From CAZWSX01 sp964636985 (GTDB lineage Bacteria > Planctomycetota > Planctomycetia > Pirellulales > Pirellulaceae): a stretch of DNA of 64,000 bases. Of the stretch, positions 42,818 to 51,383 are shown in pieces. A program made the position numbers and the translations under genes. Under the pieces are notes generated by a model, which was given only the letters and a program-made list of their open reading frames with translations, was not told where the DNA came from and did no database searches. The stretch is taken from contig CAZWSX010000012.1 in assembly GCA_964636985.1 (NCBI GenBank), forward strand, positions 1 to 64,000, read 5' to 3'. Within the stretch, counting starts at the first letter, position 1. Every line of letters begins with the position of its first letter.

Positions 42818-44095
42818 ATGAGACGTTCCCATCAAATGGCTACCTCCAAACTGGTAGGGGCGGTTTCGTGTGCTCTCCTTCTTGCGGGATCGCTTTTCGC
42901 AAACTTGTCGCGAACCGTGCTGGCGGGTGACTGGCCTCAGATCCTGGGACCGAATCGCGATGGCCAGGTCGTTGGTGAATCGTTGCCCGACCAGTTGCCC
43001 AAGGACTTGAAGCCACTTTGGACGTCTCCCGTCGGCGAAGGGTATGCCGGTCCGGTGGTGGTAGGCAAACGGGTGATTCTGTTTCATCGCGATGTCGCGG
43101 ACGAACGAGTGGAAGCGTTCGATCGCGCTACCGGGAAATCGCTGTGGACGGCGAATTTGCCGGCTACGTATCGAGGTGGTGCCAACTCCGACAAAGGGCC
43201 GCGTTGCGTTCCCATCGTGGTGGATTCGTCGGTTTACGTGTTTGGTGCGGCTGGAAATCTGGCGAAGGTTCAGCTCAACGACGGAAAAATCGTTTGGCAA
43301 CGCGATTTGGCAGATGAATATTCAGCGCCCGACGGGTATTTCGGCTTTGGCAGCACACCCATCCTGATGGACGACACGCTGATGGTGAACGTCGGGGGAA
43401 AGACCGCCGGCGTTGTTGGTATCGATCCGGAAAACGGCGAGACCAAATGGACATCCACCAAGGATGCGGCCAGTTATTCATCGCCGATCAAATTGACGAT
43501 TGGCGACAAAGAGATGGCCGTATTCGTTACGCGATTGAATGTTCAAGCCATCGACCCGCAAACCGGCAAGGCTTCGCTCCTTTCTCCCTTCGGTAAAGAT
43601 GGGCCTACGGTCAACGCCGCTGTCCCGCTCAAGGTAGGTGACGGGCTGTTTGTGACTGCAAGTTATAACGTTGGCGCTAAGTTGCTGGATTTAAAAGGCA
43701 AACGCGCGAAGTGGGGCGACGACGATACGCTGTCGAGCCAGTTCACGACGCCCGTCCTTTTCAACGGATATCTGTATGGAACGCATGGGCGTGAAGACGT
43801 TGGTGAAGCGGAGTATCGCTGTGTCGACGCCACCACCGGTAAAGTGATGTGGAGCGAACCCGGTTGGACAGTCGCTCACACTTTGACGATCGATGGCAAA
43901 CTAATAGTCATCGGGGACAAAGGTAAGATGCGCTTGCTCAAAGCCACGGAAGAAAAGTATCTGGAACTCGGCGGGACACAGTTAGCCAAGTCGCCGTCGA
44001 TCACTCGTGCCATCCCGGCGTTTTCGGATGGCGTGTTGTTCTTTCGCACTAACAACGGGAGAGAGGGAAAGCTGATTGCCCTACCTCTCAAATAG
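42818..44095 (+). CDS. Exported PQQ-like beta-propeller protein
   Basis: A 425-residue secreted propeller with signal 'LVGAVSCALLLAGSLFANLS'. Units such as 'DWPQILGPNRDGQVVGE', 'LKPLWTSPVGEGYAGPVVVG', 'FDRATGKSLWTANLP' and 'RCVDATTGKVMWSEPGW' belong to the same PQQ-repeat family as the gene at 35927-37192, though the two are clearly divergent. No enzyme residues identified. ATG 42818 with GAGGA 9 nt upstream is preferred to ATG 42809, whose RBS would be too near. Confidence 0.88.
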   Translation: MRRSHQMATSKLVGAVSCALLLAGSLFANLSRTVLAGDWPQILGPNRDGQVVGESLPDQLPKDLKPLWTSPVGEGYAGPVVVGKRVILFHRDVADERVEAFDRATGKSLWTANLPATYRGGANSDKGPRCVPIVVDSSVYVFGAAGNLAKVQLNDGKIVWQRDLADEYSAPDGYFGFGSTPILMDDTLMVNVGGKTAGVVGIDPENGETKWTSTKDAASYSSPIKLTIGDKEMAVFVTRLNVQAIDPQTGKASLLSPFGKDGPTVNAAVPLKVGDGLFVTASYNVGAKLLDLKGKRAKWGDDDTLSSQFTTPVLFNGYLYGTHGREDVGEAEYRCVDATTGKVMWSEPGWTVAHTLTIDGKLIVIGDKGKMRLLKATEEKYLELGGTQLAKSPSITRAIPAFSDGVLFFRTNNGREGKLIALPLK

Positions 44096-44109
44096 TCGAA
44101 CTGCAGACG

Positions 44110-44388
44110 TTAGTTTTGCTCGCCCTTGAGAGCGTCGCGTTCGCGGCGAGTGGCTTCCAGGTCGAAGACCAGATACTTCATATCGAGCCGCAGTTGGCTG
44201 AGGGCATCTTGGACAAGATTCAAGATGCGGCGGCGACGCTTGGTACTATCGACCACGCGGCCGATCAACGGTTCCAATCGCACGCGGTATTCAAACGGCA
44301 GAGCGCCGATGGCAGCAGCCAAATCAGTGACATCCTTGGGGAGTTCGTCCGGGGTGACAGCGGAAGCAGGGCGAGGTTCGGCGGACAT
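44110..44388 (-). CDS. Small helical protein
   Basis: A 92-residue acidic/basic protein that appears entirely helical: 'PKDVTDLAAAIGALPFEYRV', 'RRRRILNLVQDALSQLRLD' and 'MKYLVFDLEATRRERDALK'. It probably forms a coiled coil. No domain recognised. It converges on the PQQ-propeller gene with a 14-nt gap. Confidence 0.65.
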   Translation of the reverse strand: MSAEPRPASAVTPDELPKDVTDLAAAIGALPFEYRVRLEPLIGRVVDSTKRRRRILNLVQDALSQLRLDMKYLVFDLEATRRERDALKGEQN

Positions 44389-44679
44389 CGTTCTTTACTC
44401 CTGTGCGGGTCGATCGTTGATGTCTGTCGTAAAAAGCAGGTGCCGTACCATCCGTGATGCGACGTCCTCGACAAGTCGCGTAAGTCCTTTTCTTTCAAGG
44501 TCTTATGTCGTTGGTCAGCCGTCAGTGGCAGTGTGTCCAGCCTAATCCAAAGTGATGCCGTTTGGCAACAAACGCTCTTGAGTGTCGCCACAAGTCCTGA
44601 TAACCACGTGCTTTGCGTCAAAAGAATCATGTTGCCGGCGCGTTGCCTATCCGCAACATCTCACGGAAGAGTATTGCGA

Positions 44680-47487
44680 ATGTCGTGGTCGCTCCCTTCG
44701 CCGAAGCCGCTTCGTGAGCTGTGCTCGCGGAAAGCCTCGCGCTGGATGGGAGCCAGCCTCTTTGGCCTGGCATGTTGCCTTTTGTGGATTTCGATTGCCA
44801 GCGGCTGGCAGACGACAGTTGAGCCCGATCCAAACGATCGGCAAGTTCAAGTTGGTTTTCACGACGGCTTCGAGACACCCAACGTCGCCTTCTCATTGAA
44901 AGGGTCCGAGTGCGACTGCGGGGTGCAAGTGCTCGAGCACAAGCGAACGTTCGATACCGCACACACCGGGAGCGGCTGCGAATCGTTGCACTACCGGACG
45001 GGAAAGGGATCGAAGCTCTACTTCACGCGCACGATTGAACGCGCGCCGGTGCTGGAGGATCTGGTTCCCAGTATCTGGGTCAAATCGAATCGGGGGAGCG
45101 TGCGTCTTTTGGCGCGCGTTGTGTTCCCCAATGCCAAGGACCCGCGCGACGGCAATCCTGTTGCCCGTTTGATCGAAGGAGAAACGTACGCAGAAATCGG
45201 GGCCTGGCAGCGACTGGCTGTGCCGGCCCTGTACGAGCAGATGATCAAAAAGATTCCCGCGTGGCGAAAGGAGTTCGGCAAGGACTTCGATCCCCACATG
45301 GCCTATGTAGATATGCTGGTCATCAATGGTTACACCGGCGCAGGTGAGACTCGGATGTGGCTCGACGACCTGGAAATCGCGGGTGTGCTCGATCCGACTT
45401 ATGGAAAGCAGACCGCAGTCAAGGCCGATTCGGACGGCAAAAGCACGGCCCGCCGGCGGGCCGTTGTCAGCGGTTCCAAGCTGCTCGTCGATGGACGCCC
45501 TCTGTTCGTTCGCGCCATCGAGCATCGAGGCGAGTCCTTCGAGTTTCTGGCGCGGCTAGGCTTCAACACGATCAAACTCGCCGAGTCTCCGTCGGTCGAC
45601 CAAATCGAAGAAGCACGCCGTGTTGGAGTTTGGCTGATTGCTCCGCCGCCTGATTTTGGAAACTCGACCGGAACTTTGACCGGTTTCGATCCCGTGTTGG
45701 CTTGGAACATGGGAACCCACCTCTCGCGGTCCGATCTGCAAGCCGTTAAGGACCTGGCGAACGAAGTGCGGAAGCGCGATGCCATTGCCAGGCGACCTCT
45801 TGTTTGCCAGCCGGAGACCGATTGGTGGCGTTTCGGCCGCGAAACAGAGTTGCTCGTGGCCTCGCTGCCGACGCTGCAAACCGAGCGCGAATTGTCCGAG
45901 CTGTCCGGCGAGCTTCGCCGGCGATTCGATTCGGCTCGTGGAGTTTCACCCCGGTGGGCAACCATCGATACAGAACCTCCGGCGTCGTTGCAGAATCAGC
46001 TCGAAGCACTGGTTACCCGTCGCACACAACCCGTAGCGGTAGATGGCCAGCAGATTCGTCTGATGACCTATGCAGCCTTGGCTGCAGGCGCGCGCGGCCT
46101 GTGGTTTCGCTCGTCGCATTCGCTGGCCGAATCGAACGATGTCGCCACGATCCGGGCCGAATCGCTGCGGCTTATCAATGCCGAGATGAACTTGATCGAG
46201 CCGTGGGTCTCTGGCGGCGGCCCCCCTTTGCAACTCGAAGTCGACGATTCCAGGTGCGAGGCCGTTATCTGGCAAACCGAACGGGCGCGGCTGGTTGTCG
46301 CGATGGCGCGACAACGTGGGCAGCAATTCGAAATTGGCATCGGCGATGCAAAGCCTTGGAGAATCTCCATTCCCGGCGTGCCGCAAGCGGATAAAACGTA
46401 TCGCGTCTCGCTAAGTGGCATTGCTCCGATCCGCGCACCCGTGGGACCAAGCGGGATGAACATCGTCCTGGAGAACCCGGGCACCGTGGCCATGGCCGTG
46501 AGTACCCAAGACCCATTGGTGGTCACTCATTTGCAGAAAACGGCGGATTCCACGCGTTCGATTGCCTTCGACGCGCGCAATCGTTTGTTGCAAGCATGGT
46601 TACAACAAACGCTGCTTTCGAACCAGCAGTTGTTGGTGCTCGGGCAACGCTACGAGCCGACGACGGAACACCTCAATCGAGCTCAGGCGGCACTGATTCT
46701 CTCACAACGGGAAGTGACCTCGGGAGATTTCTCGCGGGCTCTCACAACCCTCGACGTGGCGGAAAACGAAGTCGCTGTTGCCCGCCGCGAACCTTGGGAA
46801 AAGGCAGCCACGAAGTTCACCTCGACCTTGGCGAGTCCGGCGGGCGCTTCGTTCGATTGGCTGCCGCTGCATGTCGAGTTACGCATTCGATTGCAAAATG
46901 TCCCAGCGGGCCCAAATATGATGCCCGGGGGCGATTTCGAAAACCTGGAGGCCGTCCTGGCAGGCGGTTGGCGGCAACGGCGTTACGAAACGCCGGAGAT
47001 CGAAACAGACGTTCAACTCTCGACCCGCAATCCGCACGGCGGGGAGCACTCGCTTCGCTTGTCGGCTAAAGCCCGCTTGGACGATAGCAGGCTCGACGCG
47101 GCGCCCGTTCTGGTCGAACGTCCGCCGTTGTGGATTACGAGCCCGCCGCTACGGGTGAAACGGGGGCAAGTGCTGCGGGTTTCGGGGTTCGCCAAGGCGA
47201 AAGACTTTGCGACTTCCGTTCCGCAGCCGACAGCGGGCCTACTCGTTTTCACGTCGGAAGGCGGGCCGGAACTTGGTGAGCGGTTTCGTAATGTTGACAA
47301 ATGGCGTGAGTTCTCGCTCTTTCGCGCCGTAACGGAAGATGGACCAATCACGATTACATTCGCTCTTACCGGATTGGGAGAGGCTTGGATCGACGACTGT
47401 TCGGTGGCGATTATCGATCCTTCACGCCCTAATTCTTCGCCTCGACCTAATACGGTCCTTCGTCCACCGAGTGCTGGTCCCCGTTAG
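44680..47487 (+). CDS. Large secreted protein, glycoside-hydrolase-like with terminal beta-sandwich domains
   Basis: A 935-residue exported protein. The signal is 'WMGASLFGLACCLLWISIASG'. An N-terminal beta-sandwich of about 200 residues ('TRTIERAPVLEDLVPSIWVK') precedes a domain that begins 'VVSGSKLLVDGRPLFVRAIE' and 'FLARLGFNTIKLAESPSVDQ', the usual entry to a GH5/GH2-like TIM barrel. A segment 'AALAAGARGLWFRSSHSLAE' fits barrel strand 8 type sequence. The C-terminus carries another beta-sandwich ('MMPGGDFENLEAVLAGGWR', 'GEAWIDDCSVAII') like a carbohydrate-binding module. Catalytic acids were not confirmed. ATG 44680 starts the signal peptide; the frame is open further upstream. Confidence 0.78.
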   Translation: MSWSLPSPKPLRELCSRKASRWMGASLFGLACCLLWISIASGWQTTVEPDPNDRQVQVGFHDGFETPNVAFSLKGSECDCGVQVLEHKRTFDTAHTGSGCESLHYRTGKGSKLYFTRTIERAPVLEDLVPSIWVKSNRGSVRLLARVVFPNAKDPRDGNPVARLIEGETYAEIGAWQRLAVPALYEQMIKKIPAWRKEFGKDFDPHMAYVDMLVINGYTGAGETRMWLDDLEIAGVLDPTYGKQTAVKADSDGKSTARRRAVVSGSKLLVDGRPLFVRAIEHRGESFEFLARLGFNTIKLAESPSVDQIEEARRVGVWLIAPPPDFGNSTGTLTGFDPVLAWNMGTHLSRSDLQAVKDLANEVRKRDAIARRPLVCQPETDWWRFGRETELLVASLPTLQTERELSELSGELRRRFDSARGVSPRWATIDTEPPASLQNQLEALVTRRTQPVAVDGQQIRLMTYAALAAGARGLWFRSSHSLAESNDVATIRAESLRLINAEMNLIEPWVSGGGPPLQLEVDDSRCEAVIWQTERARLVVAMARQRGQQFEIGIGDAKPWRISIPGVPQADKTYRVSLSGIAPIRAPVGPSGMNIVLENPGTVAMAVSTQDPLVVTHLQKTADSTRSIAFDARNRLLQAWLQQTLLSNQQLLVLGQRYEPTTEHLNRAQAALILSQREVTSGDFSRALTTLDVAENEVAVARREPWEKAATKFTSTLASPAGASFDWLPLHVELRIRLQNVPAGPNMMPGGDFENLEAVLAGGWRQRRYETPEIETDVQLSTRNPHGGEHSLRLSAKARLDDSRLDAAPVLVERPPLWITSPPLRVKRGQVLRVSGFAKAKDFATSVPQPTAGLLVFTSEGGPELGERFRNVDKWREFSLFRAVTEDGPITITFALTGLGEAWIDDCSVAIIDPSRPNSSPRPNTVLRPPSAGPR

Positions 47488-47667
47488 CAATCTCACACGT
47501 CTCTTCGTGTCATCGCTACATCTGTAAGCCGCTGCGGAACCTTACGGTCTGATGTTGGCCTATGAGCATGGAATTCCTGGAATTCCCAACCGGCCTGCCA
47601 ATTCAGATGAGGAAAGTTGGTAACAGGCGCGGTAGATTGCTCATGCCATGCTTGGGTCGCGCGGTAT

Positions 47668-49407
47668 ATGTCTGCCGCTTCGGGGGATTCTCTAGCTTGC
47701 GTTCTGGGGGAAGAAGGGACCGCTATTTCCAATCCGAACTATCCGTATCCGCCACAGCATCAGCCAATCGAAGCCATTGTCCAAACGGAACCGAAACGCA
47801 GCAAACTCCGCTTGATCTTATGGTTGGTCGGCGGAAGTCTCCTGCTGATTTTGGTGGTATGTGTGTCGATTGGACTCTGGTTTTATAGCGAGGTAAAGAA
47901 CGAACGGCGCAGGCGGGATTTGATCGAGCAACGTCACGTTGTGCGCTCCGACGGTGAGCAAGCCGGCTTCGAGTGCGATGTCATTCCGTGGCCCGGACTC
48001 GAGGCCATTCCGTTTGGTCGACGAATCGGTTCGTGGATGATGGGCAAGTCGCCGATGTCGCCGATGCGTTTAATTCAAGTTCATCGCGAGTGCGATCCGA
48101 AGATCGCCGACGAGTTTCTGACGTTGTTTCCCGAGACGAACACCGTTCTGCTCGAGTGTAAGGAGCTCGATCCCAAGCTCGCGGATCGGATTGCCAAAGT
48201 CGGACGACAACAGTTCTTTACGATGGTGATTCGCCAGCAGCCCGGCGACAATGTCGACGCCCTTTTGAAGGTATGCGCCGACCATCACGTACCGTTAGAC
48301 TACCTTGAATCCGGTTTCACAGGCGCCACCGCCGAGGGAATGGCTAACGCCGCCAAGATACCAACGTTGGCGTCGATCGAAATTGCCGGCGCAACCGATG
48401 CGATGTGGTCTGGATTTCAGAAGCATCAAAGGCTGCAAACGGTCCGAATTTGGAACTCACCTGGCTGCACCGACACTACGGCGCAGGTCCTGGCAACGTG
48501 CCCGCAATTGAAGGAAGTCTACCTTGATGGCACGAAGATCGGCGACAGCGGCCTTTCCTCGATAGGCTTGATTCCGCAGTTGACCAACTTTCGCTGGAGC
48601 CACGCACCGATTTCGGTCGCGGCGTTGCGATTGATCAATCCGCCGTCGATTCCGAAAATCGAATCGGCCATTCTGATTGATGCTGGGATCACCAACGAAC
48701 ATTTGAACGAAATCGGCAAGTGGCCCAAACTGTCGCATCTGAATATCTCGCAGGCGAAGGTTGACGCTGACGGATTGGGCTCGTTGCAACGACTCCCTCT
48801 CGGGGTCCTGATTCTCCGCGACTGCCCCATCGACGACGCAGCCCTCGCCAAATTATTGCCAGTCTTTCGAAACATCCAGACGCTCGATTTGTCGGGCACC
48901 AAAATCACTAAGGAGTGCGGGTGGGTCACCATTCTGCCGCGGTTGAAGAAACTTCACTTGGATCGAACGTCGTTCGGCCCTGATTTGCTCGAGTTGGCGG
49001 GGCAGCGGACCTCTCTTGAACTGCTGGAAATTGGCGGCCCAACCGTCGATGCAACGTGGCTCCCCAAGCTCGACGGTTTGTTGTCGGGTTCCGGTGAATT
49101 GCATTTGACTGGGGCATCGATTAACGATGCCACGCTTTCTCCGCCTGGTTGCAAGAGCCGAGAGTTAGTGCTCAATCAAACCAGCGTCACGGTGAAGTGC
49201 CTGGAAGGCTTGGGCAAATGGAAAGAACTCAAGGAGGTCACGATCATTCACCCTAAGGGCTCACCTCCACCGTTCACGTACGCAGAAGGAAGGGCACTGG
49301 CCAAGGAATTGGGCGTGACCATTTTCTTTCCGGACAAACCACTCGAATTTGCCGAAGCCGCCCTCGATCACTTGCGCCTTCGGTTTAGGGAAGCGGGGGA
49401 CGAGTAG
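47668..49407 (+). CDS. Leucine-rich-repeat-like membrane protein
   Basis: A protein of about 579 residues. A single membrane helix, 'LRLILWLVGGSLLLILVVCV', follows a short N-terminal tail with proline/tyrosine ('NPNYPYPPQHQ'). The exterior part contains many LRR-like units: 'LATCPQLKEVYLDGTKIGDS', 'IGKWPKLSHLNISQAKVDAD' and 'VFRNIQTLDLSGTKITKE'. Such proteins present curved binding surfaces at the cell envelope. The start is unsure: ATG 47668 is used, but GAAGGGA lies just before an ATT codon that would open the protein at 'SNPNYPYPP', a form common among planctomycete relatives. Confidence 0.75.
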   Translation: MSAASGDSLACVLGEEGTAISNPNYPYPPQHQPIEAIVQTEPKRSKLRLILWLVGGSLLLILVVCVSIGLWFYSEVKNERRRRDLIEQRHVVRSDGEQAGFECDVIPWPGLEAIPFGRRIGSWMMGKSPMSPMRLIQVHRECDPKIADEFLTLFPETNTVLLECKELDPKLADRIAKVGRQQFFTMVIRQQPGDNVDALLKVCADHHVPLDYLESGFTGATAEGMANAAKIPTLASIEIAGATDAMWSGFQKHQRLQTVRIWNSPGCTDTTAQVLATCPQLKEVYLDGTKIGDSGLSSIGLIPQLTNFRWSHAPISVAALRLINPPSIPKIESAILIDAGITNEHLNEIGKWPKLSHLNISQAKVDADGLGSLQRLPLGVLILRDCPIDDAALAKLLPVFRNIQTLDLSGTKITKECGWVTILPRLKKLHLDRTSFGPDLLELAGQRTSLELLEIGGPTVDATWLPKLDGLLSGSGELHLTGASINDATLSPPGCKSRELVLNQTSVTVKCLEGLGKWKELKEVTIIHPKGSPPPFTYAEGRALAKELGVTIFFPDKPLEFAEAALDHLRLRFREAGDE

Positions 49408-49580
49408 CCTTTGTTTCGAACTGACGCTAACCAGGCCTTGGGAAAGCGTCGCTGCGACTGGCCGACGAAAGGCACGGTTTGAGGCTTAAAGCAGCCCGCG
49501 ATTGAGCCCCACCTTCCGTTCAACTAAAGTTGAAAGTACGTCGCAAGGTGGCGGCGGGGTGCTCTTTCTCGGCTGGAAAT

Positions 49581-51152
49581 ATGGCTTCCGAAAAACAGAT
49601 TGCGGCGGTGGGGATCGACCTGGGGACGACTTTCTCGGCAGTGGCCAAGCTCGACGACACGGGGCGGCCGCAAACGCTCATCAATGCCGAAGGGGACAAG
49701 ATCACGCCCAGCGTTGTGTTCTTTGAAAACGAAGATCACGTCGTCGTGGGGAAAGAGGCGGTCAAAGCCGTCGCCACCGATGCCGAGATGGTTGTCGAGT
49801 GTGCCAAACGCGACCTCGGCCTGCGGCACTTCCACAAGCCGATCGCCGGAAATCAATTTCCGCCTGAGGCGCTGCAGGCTTACGTCCTCGACAAGATCCG
49901 CCGCGATTCGCAGGTTCAAATTGGCCCTTTTCAAAAAGTGGTGATCACGGTTCCGGCTTACTTCGACGAAGTCCGCCGCAAGGCGACGCAAGACTCCGGG
50001 TACATGGCCGGCTTCGAAGTGATGGACATCATCAACGAACCAACCGCGGCGGCAGTCGCGTTTGGCTTTCAGGAAGGCTTTTTGAACCCGCAGGGGGAAT
50101 CGCCTGAGAACCGCAACATCCTGGTTTACGACCTTGGCGGCGGCACGTTCGACGTGACGGTGATGCAGATCGGCGGGCGCGAGTTCAACGCGATCGCGAC
50201 CGACGGCGATGTGCAATTGGGGGGCCGCGACTGGGACGAACGCCTTGTCGATTTTGTCGCGGAAGAGTTCATTCGCCGGTTCGGGATCGATCCCCGCGAG
50301 GACCCCAACACCCACGGACGATTGTGGCGCGAGTGTGAGGACGCCAAGCGGACGCTCTCGGCGCGGCTCAAGGCGAGCATCGGCTGCGATTACAAAGGCG
50401 AAGCCGTCCGGATCGAGGTGACCCGCAAGCAGTTCGAGGAAATGACGCAGGACTTGCTCGACCGCACGGCCTTTACCACGCGCGAAACGCTCCGCATCTC
50501 CGGGCTCAAGTGGGAACAAATCGACCGCGTGCTGATGGTGGGTGGTTCGACGCGTATGCCAGCCGTATTCGAAATGTTGCGAGATCTTTCGGGCAAGGAC
50601 CCGGACCGCTCGGTATCGCCGGACGAAGCCGTGGCACATGGCGCGGCCTTGCACGCCGGTATCCTGCTGCAACGCGCCGAAGGTAAGAGCCCGCGATTCA
50701 AGATCAAGAACGTCAACTCACACAGCCTGGGGGTCGTTGCGAACGAAGGGGCCACCGGTCGGCAGCGGAACGCGATTGTGATCCCGCGCAACACACCGCT
50801 CCCGGTTACGGCGCGGCGGATCTTTCGTACGCAGCGCGAGGGGCAGCAGTCCGTATTGGTGCGAATTTTAGAGGGAGAGAGTCCGTCGCCTGACGATTGC
50901 GCGCAGCTGGGCCAGTGCTCGGTAAAACCGTTACCGTCTGAGCTTCCGGCAGGAACGCCGATTGAAGTCCGGTTCAAGTACCAAGAGAATGGCCGCTTGA
51001 CGGTGAAGGTGCAAATCGAAGGGGGGACTTCTCTCCAACACGAGTTACAACGCGAGAATTCGCTTTCGCAGGAAGAACTCGACTTCTGGCGAAAAAAAGT
51101 GAGCGGTCTTGATCCGGCTTCAGGGCCGAAGGTGCCCCCTCCCAAGCGGTGA
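49581..51152 (+). CDS. Hsp70-family chaperone without C-terminal lid
   Basis: A 523-residue DnaK-like protein. All nucleotide-binding elements are present: phosphate-1 'GIDLGTTFSAVAKLDD', phosphate-2 'VYDLGGGTFDVTVMQIGG' and adenosine motif 'VLMVGGSTRMPAVFEML'. The linker/SBD start 'VNSHSLGVVANE' corresponds to DnaK's hydrophobic linker. The substrate domain is shortened and ends soon after the beta-sandwich with a proline-rich tail, so the helical lid of about 100 residues is missing. It resembles HscC-type and other reduced Hsp70s that do not release substrates normally. No DnaJ or GrpE gene is adjacent. Confidence 0.93.
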   Translation: MASEKQIAAVGIDLGTTFSAVAKLDDTGRPQTLINAEGDKITPSVVFFENEDHVVVGKEAVKAVATDAEMVVECAKRDLGLRHFHKPIAGNQFPPEALQAYVLDKIRRDSQVQIGPFQKVVITVPAYFDEVRRKATQDSGYMAGFEVMDIINEPTAAAVAFGFQEGFLNPQGESPENRNILVYDLGGGTFDVTVMQIGGREFNAIATDGDVQLGGRDWDERLVDFVAEEFIRRFGIDPREDPNTHGRLWRECEDAKRTLSARLKASIGCDYKGEAVRIEVTRKQFEEMTQDLLDRTAFTTRETLRISGLKWEQIDRVLMVGGSTRMPAVFEMLRDLSGKDPDRSVSPDEAVAHGAALHAGILLQRAEGKSPRFKIKNVNSHSLGVVANEGATGRQRNAIVIPRNTPLPVTARRIFRTQREGQQSVLVRILEGESPSPDDCAQLGQCSVKPLPSELPAGTPIEVRFKYQENGRLTVKVQIEGGTSLQHELQRENSLSQEELDFWRKKVSGLDPASGPKVPPPKR

Positions 51153-51383
51153 GAGATCGATCGCGACGTTTGCGTCGAATCTATCGATGGCTCTGTTGGT
51201 ACCACTTAATTGCATAAGGCATTCCCCTGTGTCTAGGGTCCTGGGGGAAGTTGAGAAATTGGTGGCGCCTTTCTGTGCGCATCTGGATCAAGACGTACTC
51301 TTCCGTAGGGAAACGGGCAGGGCGCGGGCAGGCGCACTGCGCGCAACGCCCCAATTGCAGATCACTTCACGTTGAAAAAAACA

